From Bryobacterales bacterium (GTDB lineage Bacteria; Acidobacteriota; Terriglobia; Bryobacterales; Bryobacteraceae): a DNA stretch of 64,000 bases. The DNA lies in the NCBI GenBank assembly GCA_016789745.1, contig JAEUQF010000230.1, positions 36,586-100,585 of the forward strand, given 5' to 3'. The notes under the pieces were generated by a model. It saw only the letters and a list, made by a program, of their open reading frames with translations, was not told the DNA's origin and searched no databases. Made by a program: the position numbers and the translations under genes. Position 1 is the first letter of the stretch. Every line of letters starts with the position of its first letter. Shown piece after piece: positions 36,957 to 43,742 of this stretch.

Positions 36957-38519
36957 CTACAGGGCCCCCTTCTTCAACTGCTCAGCCATATACACCGCGG
37001 TCCGCGCCGCCAGTGCCATCATCGTATGCGTCGGATTCTTCTCGCTGGCCGACGGAAACACGCTGCCATCCACCACGAACAGGTTCTTCACATCGTGCGA
37101 CTGGCACCACTCGTTCAACACGCTGGTCTTTGGATCCTTGCCCATGCGGCAGCCGCCCAGTTCATGGTTCGTGCGCGGTTCATCGCTCACCGCCAGAATC
37201 TCTGCGCCAGAAGCCTCCAGGATGCGCCTGGACCAATCGGTCATGTCGTGGAAGATCTTCCAGTCGTTGTCGCCCCAGAAGACGTTGCGGCGTGCCAGAG
37301 GCAGGCCCCAGGCGTCCTTCTTCTCCCAATCCAGGTCGATGAAGCTCTTCGGATTGGGCAGCATCTCGCCATAAGGGGAGAACGTCAGGAACGCCGGATA
37401 ACGGTCCTTTACCGCCTTCTTGTAGCTGGGGCCGAAGCCGGCAATGTCGCGCGCCCAGCCGACCGCGCGGCGGTTCTGGTAGTTGAACTGGATGCCGAAG
37501 CTGCGTGCATAGTCACGTTTGCGGTTATGCATGAACGACGGCACGTAAGCATGATCCAGAAAGCCTTCGTCGTTCGTCACCGGCTTGCCGATCAGTTCTC
37601 CCAAAAAGCACTGCACGCCGCCGGTGAAGTGCGGAATGAAGTTCTTGCCCAGGTGTCCGCTGGAGTTCGCCAATCCGTTCGGATACAACCGCGACTTTGA
37701 CATCAGCAGCAGCGCCACGCTCTGCACGCAGGCGCAGCTCACTACCACGCTCCGCGCGCTCACCTCGCCTTCCGCTTTCGTCTCGCGGTCGATGTAGCGC
37801 ACGCCGGTGACCTTGTTCTCGTTGTTGACGATCACCTCGCGGGCGATGGCGTTGTGCCGCACTTCCAACTTGCCGGTGCGCTGCGCGGGAACGATATGCA
37901 CGTCAGCAGAGTTGTACTTCGCCACTACATCGCAGCCTGCCATGCAGTTACCGCAGAAGTGGCAGGCGGGGCGGTTGAACGCGGCCCGGCTCAGCGTGGC
38001 CTTCCGAACGTGAATCACCTTCACGCCCAGCTTTGTCGCGCCCTTCTTCACGATTTCATCGGAGCACTTCATTGGCACCGGAGGCAGGAACTCGCCGTCC
38101 GGCAGGTCTTCCAACCCGTCGCGGTTGCCGCAGACGCCCACTTCCTTCTCGACGGTCGAGTAGTAGGGCGCAATGTCTTTATATTCGAAAGGCCAGTCTT
38201 CGCCGGCGCCTTCATAGGTCTTGCCCTTGAAGTCGCGAGCGCTGTAGCGCCATGCCACGGCATTCCACGTGAGGCTCTTGCCGCCAATGCCGCGCGTGCG
38301 CTCCGAATCGAAGCCCGCCTTGCCCGGCTTCATGGTCGGGATGTGGCGATTTGGGAACTGAAACGGCATGGCGTGGGTGTTGAAGTCGGTCCGCGTGTTG
38401 ACTTTCGGACCGCCTTCCAAGAGGAGAACATCCACGCCCTGCCGCGCCAAGTGGGCGCTCAGCGTGCCACCGGAGGCACCGCTGCCGACGATGACAACGT
38501 CATAGGTCTTTCCGGGCAT
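36957..38519 (-). CDS. GMC-family FAD-dependent oxidoreductase
   Basis: 520 aa. The N-terminal Rossmann motif DVVIVGSGASGGTLSAHLA binds FAD, and the C-terminal GMC_oxred_C domain contains NHELGGCRMGKDPKTSVL and the catalytic-region FPSASEKNPTHTMMALAART. A Cys-rich segment (CHFCGNCMAGCDVVAKYN, about residues 180-200) is typical of the gluconate/sorbose-type sugar or alcohol dehydrogenases. It lacks a signal peptide; export with the Tat-tagged subunit 3 encoded two bases downstream is the usual arrangement. The oxidised sugar is unknown. Confidence 0.9.
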   Translation of the reverse strand: MPGKTYDVVIVGSGASGGTLSAHLARQGVDVLLLEGGPKVNTRTDFNTHAMPFQFPNRHIPTMKPGKAGFDSERTRGIGGKSLTWNAVAWRYSARDFKGKTYEGAGEDWPFEYKDIAPYYSTVEKEVGVCGNRDGLEDLPDGEFLPPVPMKCSDEIVKKGATKLGVKVIHVRKATLSRAAFNRPACHFCGNCMAGCDVVAKYNSADVHIVPAQRTGKLEVRHNAIAREVIVNNENKVTGVRYIDRETKAEGEVSARSVVVSCACVQSVALLLMSKSRLYPNGLANSSGHLGKNFIPHFTGGVQCFLGELIGKPVTNDEGFLDHAYVPSFMHNRKRDYARSFGIQFNYQNRRAVGWARDIAGFGPSYKKAVKDRYPAFLTFSPYGEMLPNPKSFIDLDWEKKDAWGLPLARRNVFWGDNDWKIFHDMTDWSRRILEASGAEILAVSDEPRTNHELGGCRMGKDPKTSVLNEWCQSHDVKNLFVVDGSVFPSASEKNPTHTMMALAARTAVYMAEQLKKGAL

Positions 38520-38562
38520 GCAGTGGATTTTACCAGTTACCCGGACTCGTCCGGCGATTAGC

Positions 38563-38994
38563 TTAGCGCCTGCGGTTGTTGCGGGTGGCCTGATCGTAGA
38601 TCACACCGCCAGCCGCTCCGGCCGTGCCGCCGATTACCGCACCCTTCCAGCCGCCAAGCACCGCGCCCACGCCCGCGCCTGCCGCTGCCGTACCGCCGAT
38701 GATTGCCGCCGACGTGCCAGCCGAACGCGGTTCCTGGTACCGGTAACCATTGTTGTTGGGGTAGGGGTTGGCGCGGTAGTTGCCGTTGTAGTAGCCGCTA
38801 TCGCGATAGCCGTTGCCCCGGTAGTTGTCCCGATAGCGCACATCGTTATAGCGTTGCTGTTTGAAATGCCCGTGGGCATTACCCCGGCCGCGACGGTCGC
38901 AGCGGTCACCCGCGGAAGCCAGGTCGGGAACGCCGAACATTGTAAGCGCCAGCGCTGCTGTCAGTACTTTGGGAGTCCATTGGGAACGGAACAT
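38563..38994 (-). CDS. exported Tyr/Asn-rich glycine-zipper protein
   Basis: 143 aa. A signal peptide (MFRSQWTPKVLTAALALTM) is followed by a highly repetitive stretch of Asn, Tyr, Gly and Arg (about residues 30-90, YRDNYRGNGYRDSG), and a C-terminal glycine zipper (GGTAAAGAGVGAVLGGWKGAVIGG). Glycine-zipper proteins often insert in or lie against the outer membrane. Amyloid-like or membrane-stress roles have been proposed for similar proteins, but there is no evidence here. No partner genes nearby. Confidence 0.75.
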   Translation of the reverse strand: MFRSQWTPKVLTAALALTMFGVPDLASAGDRCDRRGRGNAHGHFKQQRYNDVRYRDNYRGNGYRDSGYYNGNYRANPYPNNNGYRYQEPRSAGTSAAIIGGTAAAGAGVGAVLGGWKGAVIGGTAGAAGGVIYDQATRNNRRR

Positions 38995-39066
38995 CGTGTC
39001 ACCTCGCCCTTACAGATGGACGCCGTTTGTATCCGGTTCCCTCATTAATGGAAAGTAATGTCTGGC

Positions 39067-40413
39067 TTAGTCGGTACGCATTACACCGCTGATGATACGC
39101 TTCGGCACAGCGCCTACGCCGATCCTTTTCACAACCTCAAATGTGCGGTTGTCCACCACCACTGTCTGGTCATCGCCGGCGACGGCGACGTAGACGTGCT
39201 TGCCGTCGGGTGGAATCGTCAGCCAGTCCGGGTGCGATCCAACTTCCACCATCTTCACGAACCGGTAGTCGGGCAGCGAGTAGGCCGCAATGGCTCCGTA
39301 GTGTTTGCTTGTCGACCACAGCAGCTTGCCGTCCGGTGTGATTGCCAACCCGTGCGACGGTGATCCCTGCAGGCCTTCGAGCTCCTTTTTCTTTCCCGGC
39401 GGATCCGGCAATGGAATGCGTCGGATCTCCTTGCGGGTAGCGAAGTCTACGAGTGCGAAGCCGTGATAGTCGGAAAGCTGCACGATGATGTTTTGGGTCG
39501 ATCCGTCGGCGTTGCGGGTGAACGCCATGGGCCGGATGCCCGCGCTGAGTGTCAGTGTCCAGGCCAGCGTCTGCGACTTCGCGTCGATCACGCTGATGGT
39601 GCTGGCCGCGATGGAGCCCGCCACCACATGCTTTCCGTCCGGCGTGACGTAGACGTTATGAATCTCGCCCTTCACGGGCACGCTCTTGATGTTGCGGTTC
39701 GACGCACTGTCGATGATGTCCACCGCGCCCGGCGCTTCGCGAATGCCCACGTACACGTAGCGGCCATCGGGCGAGATATCGACGTTGTTCGGCTTTCCAC
39801 TCAGCGGAATCCGTTCGACGACCCGGAGGTTGGCGCAATCGACAACATCCAACGTCACCCGCGATTCGTTGGTCACATACAAGCGGCGCCCGTCGGGAGA
39901 GAGCACCAGCCCATGGGGGACTTCGATCCCGTCGATTCGCGCAACCACGCGGTTGGAAGCCGGATCAATGATATGGATGTCATCGCCCGCGGCGTTCGAT
40001 TGCAGTACCTTTACCCCGCTCTCGATTGGCTTCGTTTTACCATTCACCCAGGCCGCCAGGATCTGCCATTCCGGGTCTTCCTGCGAATGCCAGTGCTTCC
40101 CTCCGGCATGGAAATGATCGCCGCCGGCATGGTGAGACAGCGGATGCAGCAGCATCTTGCTCTTCAAGGGCTGGCCGGGAACGACGAATCCCTTCCATGC
40201 AGCGAAGTTCTTCTTCGATTGCTCTTCTGTCCACGTGGAGGCGCCCGGCGATAGCGGCTGCAGCGGCGGCACGCGATGGGTGTGACAGGAAACGCAGCGC
40301 GCATGCCCGTCACGCTTCTTCAGCAGAATCGGCTGAACCTGGTCTTTGAAGAACCCATAATCAAGGGCGGGCAATTCGCCCGCGAACAGCAGCAATGGCA
40401 GGAGTGCGGTCAT
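39067..40413 (-). CDS. YncE-like beta-propeller with N-terminal c-type heme site
   Basis: 448 aa. After a short hydrophobic N-terminus (MTALLPLLLFAGELPALDYG) there is a c-type heme site, C40-V-S-C43-H44, followed by a His-rich stretch with SHHAGGDHFHAGG and KHWHSQEDPEW near residues 95-115. The remainder is a YncE-type propeller with repeated VLSPDGRRLYVTNES, DISPDGRYVYVG, YVTPDGKHVVAG and ITPDGKLLWSTS motifs. A periplasmic electron-transfer or sensing role is possible. A single heme site coupled to a seven-bladed propeller suggests links to a respiratory chain, which is inference. No obvious redox partner adjoins it. Confidence 0.8.
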   Translation of the reverse strand: MTALLPLLLFAGELPALDYGFFKDQVQPILLKKRDGHARCVSCHTHRVPPLQPLSPGASTWTEEQSKKNFAAWKGFVVPGQPLKSKMLLHPLSHHAGGDHFHAGGKHWHSQEDPEWQILAAWVNGKTKPIESGVKVLQSNAAGDDIHIIDPASNRVVARIDGIEVPHGLVLSPDGRRLYVTNESRVTLDVVDCANLRVVERIPLSGKPNNVDISPDGRYVYVGIREAPGAVDIIDSASNRNIKSVPVKGEIHNVYVTPDGKHVVAGSIAASTISVIDAKSQTLAWTLTLSAGIRPMAFTRNADGSTQNIIVQLSDYHGFALVDFATRKEIRRIPLPDPPGKKKELEGLQGSPSHGLAITPDGKLLWSTSKHYGAIAAYSLPDYRFVKMVEVGSHPDWLTIPPDGKHVYVAVAGDDQTVVVDNRTFEVVKRIGVGAVPKRIISGVMRTD

Positions 40414-40465
40414 AGCGTCCCTTCCCCAGAGACGCTATCACACTCGACTGCCCGTTGAGGCTAGA

Positions 40466-40843
40466 CTATAGGCCGATTTCTGCGATAAACTCGGCCAGCG
40501 CTTTTTCGAGTTCCTGGACCGCGGGGCCTCGTCCGATACCCAACCCTAGACGGGCCAGTTTATTGAGGTCCAGCGCCACCTGCACCTGATCGCCGGCTTC
40601 CAAGGAGATCTGCACAGAATCGAAAAATGCCCTGGTCCAGTATTGCTGCAGAACCGCAATCGCGCCAGTGACGCTCTGGTCTTTGGCGAGGTTAGGATTG
40701 TAAACCGATTTTGTCAGGAAGTCGTTCCAAACGCCGAATAAATCCAGGCGCGCCTGTTCCCGCCGGATTTGGCGAAACAGCGCGCGGGCGGCCGGATTCG
40801 CCAGGATCGTTCAAATGGATCGTGCCATTGCATTGGGGTTCAT
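40466..40843 (-). pseudogene. small gene interrupted by an in-frame TGA
   Basis: From ATG 40843 one frame reads MNPNAMARSI, then TGA at 40811-40813, then continues open for about 114 codons (TILANPAARALFRQIRREQ... ALAEFIAEIGL) to TAG at 40466-40468. A single CGA-to-TGA change would explain it; the residue expected at this spot is probably Arg. No other start codon lies near the beginning of the remaining frame, so the protein is probably not made unless TGA is read through. The product would be a soluble helical protein of unknown family. It lies between the propeller gene and the DUF1810 gene. Confidence 0.55.
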
Positions 40844-40885
40844 CGAATTGGAATGCGCGGTTAGCGCAAGGTTTTGCGGAATAAT

Positions 40886-41308
40886 TTAGCGGCCTGATTG
40901 CAGAAGTGTGAGCGTGGCCGGGTCAGGCTCGCCCGCGAAGTACTTATCCAACGCCTGTTGGAATACCGCACTCGCCCCCGGCACTTGGCCGAACAACGTC
41001 ATCGAAGACCGGAACTTCAGGTCATCCGGTGTTCCAAAGATCTGTCGAATATGCCGGCCTTCCACGGCCATCACCAGTTCGGTGCATTCCACAAGCCGTG
41101 CGCCCAGCCGGGGATGCTCCAGATAGGCCTTCGCCTCGTCCAGCGACTCGATGCCGTAGTAGTGCGCCATCTCGCTCAAGCCCAGCCCGCGCAGTTGCGG
41201 GAAGACGTACCACATCCAGTGCGTGCGCTTGTGCCCGGCGCGCAACTCGGCGCAGACTTCGTCGTAGATCGGATCCTGGGCTTCAATAAAACGGCGCAGG
41301 TTGAACAT
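40886..41308 (-). CDS. DUF1810 family protein
   Basis: 140 aa. Matches the DUF1810/calpastatin-like family: FIEAQDPIYDEVCAELRAGHKRTHWMWYVFPQL, GLGLSEMAHYYGI, AKAYLEHPRLGARL and a KFRSSMTLFG segment. It is a soluble, mostly helical protein of unknown function, about the usual length. The acetate kinase gene lies three bases upstream on the same strand and overlaps ribBA, so these three may be co-transcribed. Confidence 0.88.
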   Translation of the reverse strand: MFNLRRFIEAQDPIYDEVCAELRAGHKRTHWMWYVFPQLRGLGLSEMAHYYGIESLDEAKAYLEHPRLGARLVECTELVMAVEGRHIRQIFGTPDDLKFRSSMTLFGQVPGASAVFQQALDKYFAGEPDPATLTLLQSGR

Positions 41309-41311
41309 GGT

Positions 41312-42556
41312 TTATGGCGCGGGAATCCCTGCGATACAGCGTACCGTATCCCGTGCGATCAGCAACTCCTCGTTCGTGGGAATCACCCACGCGGGTATGC
41401 GCGATGTATCGGTCGATACGCAGGCGTCCACGCCAATCGCGTTTGCGTTGCGGGTGGAGTCCACGTCGATGCCCATGGCTCGCAGCGGTTCCAGGATACG
41501 TTGCCGGATCGCCGGGGCATTCTCACCGATGCCGCCGCCGAACAGAATCGCATCGCAGCCGCCCATCGCGGCGATATAGGCGCCGATGTACTTGCGGACG
41601 CGGTAGCAGAACATGTCCACGGCCAGCTTGGCTCGCTGGCTGCCTTTCGCCTCCTCCTCCAGCAGCACGCGCATATCGCTGGAGATGCCGGACACGCCGT
41701 AGAGACCGCTCATACGGTTTAACATCGATTCCAGACCCTGCGGATCCATCTGCTCATGCCAGATGATGTGCAGCACTGCCATGGGATCGACATCGCCGCA
41801 CCGCGTGCCCATCAGCAGGCCTTCCAATGGAGTGAAGCCCATCGATGTGTCCACCGAATCGCCCCGGTCGATGGCGCACACCGAACAGCCGTTGCCCAGA
41901 TGGCAGGTGATTAGCTTATAGTCGTCGCGCGACTTGCCGTGCAATTGCGCGAACCGGTAGGAAATATAGCGGTGCGACGTGCCATGGAAACCATAGCGGC
42001 GGATCTTGAAGCGCTCGTAATAAAGATACGGCAACCCGTAAAGATACGCGTGCGGCGGCATGGAACTGTGAAATGCCGTGTCAAACACTGCCACGTTCTG
42101 CGCGTTCGGCAGCAACGACTTTGCCGCATAGAAACCCTTGAGATTATGCGGCGTGTGCAGCGGCGCCAAATCGATGGAGTCTTCAATCGCGTCCACCACG
42201 TCTTCGGTCATCAGCGTAGACGAACGGAAGCGTTCGCCGCCGTGCACAATGCGGTGCCCCACTCCTTCAATGCCGTTCGGGCCCTGGATCTCATCGCCCC
42301 AATGCTGCATGCAGGCGTCCAGGATGGCCTGCACGGCGTGTTCGGCCTTGTAGATGGGTTTGGGCTCTTTCAGCTTCTTGCGGCCCGGAATTCGTTCAGG
42401 AGCCTCTACGTTCACGACGGAGTAGGGCGTGCCCATGCGGTCCACGGTGATCTTGGCCAGCAACCGGTCGCTATTGGACGCGATCATGTCCGGGCTGGTC
42501 TCGATCAGCTGGCTCTTGGCCGTGGAACTGCCGAAGTTTAAAACAAGAACCTTCAT
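41312..42556 (-). CDS. ackA: acetate kinase
   Basis: Interconverts acetate plus ATP and acetyl phosphate plus ADP. 414 aa, normal length. Landmarks are VLVLNFGSSTAKS (phosphate 1; slightly variant compared with NCGSSSLK), VGHRIVHGGERF (substrate Arg), VAVFDTAFHSSMP (catalytic Asp), YGFHGTSHRYIS (His), GTRCGDVDPMAV (Arg) and FGGGIGENA. No pta or ackP neighbour is seen; the gene pairs instead with ribBA, whose stop overlaps its start by four bases (ATGA), which is an unusual neighbour for ackA. Confidence 0.94.
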   Translation of the reverse strand: MKVLVLNFGSSTAKSQLIETSPDMIASNSDRLLAKITVDRMGTPYSVVNVEAPERIPGRKKLKEPKPIYKAEHAVQAILDACMQHWGDEIQGPNGIEGVGHRIVHGGERFRSSTLMTEDVVDAIEDSIDLAPLHTPHNLKGFYAAKSLLPNAQNVAVFDTAFHSSMPPHAYLYGLPYLYYERFKIRRYGFHGTSHRYISYRFAQLHGKSRDDYKLITCHLGNGCSVCAIDRGDSVDTSMGFTPLEGLLMGTRCGDVDPMAVLHIIWHEQMDPQGLESMLNRMSGLYGVSGISSDMRVLLEEEAKGSQRAKLAVDMFCYRVRKYIGAYIAAMGGCDAILFGGGIGENAPAIRQRILEPLRAMGIDVDSTRNANAIGVDACVSTDTSRIPAWVIPTNEELLIARDTVRCIAGIPAP

Positions 42557-43692
42557 ATATGTTTTGTAGGAGGAATGGGGACGGTGCCGACGATCTCGAT
42601 TCCGAACCCTTCCAAGCCGGCAACTTTACGTGGGTTGTTGGTGAGAAGCCGGATTCGCGACAGGCCCAGGTCCACCAGGATCTGGGCGCCGATTCCGGTA
42701 TCGTGCTGTTGCCGCCGTGCGCCCTGGGGCGTGGCGGGGGCCTCATCCAGGCCGTGCGTGAGCAGGCGTGTGCCGTTCGGGTCGGCATGCATGCGGATGC
42801 CGACTCCGGTCTGGTGCAGGTAAACCAAGACGCCGGCGCCTTCTTCATCAATCGCCTTCAGCGACCCATGAATCGCCTGGCCGCACTGGCAGTCCACGCT
42901 ATGGAAAACATCGCCATAGGTGCAGCGCGAGTGCATCCGCACCAGAACACTGTCGCGATTCCGCACATCGCCGCGCACCAGCGCCATGTGCGTTTCGCCA
43001 TCTACGTTGCAGGAGTAAGATATCGTGCGGAACTCGCCGTGCGTCGTGCGCAGGCAACCTTCGGCGCGCCGCGTCACGATACTCTCGTGCTGCAGACGGT
43101 AGCGAATCAACTCCGCCACCGAAATCATCTTCAGCCCGTGCTTTTCACAGAACTGCATCAGTTCGGGCACGCGCGCCATGGTGCCGTCATCGTTCATGAT
43201 CTCGCAAATCACGCCACCCGGCCGAAGCCCGGCCATCCTGGCCAGATCCACGGCGGCTTCGGTCTGCCCGGTCCGCACCAGCACGCCGCCCTGCTTCGCG
43301 CGCAGCGGAAACATGTGACCGGGGCGCGCCAGGTCTCCGGGACGTGCCGCCGGATCCATGATCACCTGAATGGTGCGGGCGCGATCGGCGGCGGAGATGC
43401 CCGTTGTTACACCGGTTGCCGCATCTACCGACTCGCAGAAGGCGGTGCCGAACATGGAAGTGTTCCGCGGTGTGATCAACGGCAGATGCAACTGCTCGCA
43501 AATCGCCGGCGCCAGCGCAACGCAAATCAGTCCGCGGCCATGGACGGCCATGAAGTTAATGATCTCCGGCGTGATCTTTTCGGCAGCAATGGTGAGGTCG
43601 CCTTCATTCTCGCGATCCTCGTCGTCCACCACAACCAACATTCGCCCTTCGGCGAAGTCAGCGATGGCTTCCGGTATCGACGCAAATGGCAT
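42553..43692 (-). CDS. ribBA: DHBP synthase with degenerate GTP cyclohydrolase II domain (RibBA-like)
   Basis: 379 aa. The N-terminal half is 3,4-dihydroxy-2-butanone 4-phosphate synthase (VVDDEDRENEGDL, RPGHMFPLRAKQGG, GVICEIMNDDGTMARVPE); it makes the four-carbon precursor of riboflavin. The residue equivalent to the conserved His of the RGGHTEA motif is Gln143. The C-terminal half keeps the GCHII zinc cysteines (HSRC with C257, then CQC), but the EGRGIGL loop reads QTGVGIRM (residues 294-301) and the catalytic Asp-x-Arg reads Gln-x-His (near 328-330, by eye). So the second domain is probably not a cyclohydrolase, as described for RibBX-type proteins. Divergent from the ATPase-SPFH gene. 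Confidence 0.85.
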   Translation of the reverse strand: MPFASIPEAIADFAEGRMLVVVDDEDRENEGDLTIAAEKITPEIINFMAVHGRGLICVALAPAICEQLHLPLITPRNTSMFGTAFCESVDAATGVTTGISAADRARTIQVIMDPAARPGDLARPGHMFPLRAKQGGVLVRTGQTEAAVDLARMAGLRPGGVICEIMNDDGTMARVPELMQFCEKHGLKMISVAELIRYRLQHESIVTRRAEGCLRTTHGEFRTISYSCNVDGETHMALVRGDVRNRDSVLVRMHSRCTYGDVFHSVDCQCGQAIHGSLKAIDEEGAGVLVYLHQTGVGIRMHADPNGTRLLTHGLDEAPATPQGARRQQHDTGIGAQILVDLGLSRIRLLTNNPRKVAGLEGFGIEIVGTVPIPPTKHI

Positions 43693-43742
43693 AATGATTA
43701 ACTCGATTCTAGCGTGGGCGCCTAACCGCGCCCGAGGTTTTG

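Noticed and set aside
40811..40813. In-frame TGA as a selenocysteine codon
   Set aside because: The following bases show no clear SECIS-type hairpin, no selenocysteine-enzyme family is recognisable, and a simple CGA-to-TGA change explains it better.
43693..43742. Metal-responsive operator between the divergent ribBA and ATPase-SPFH genes
   Set aside because: The 50-base gap is AT-poor and contains no convincing inverted repeat, so no site is called.
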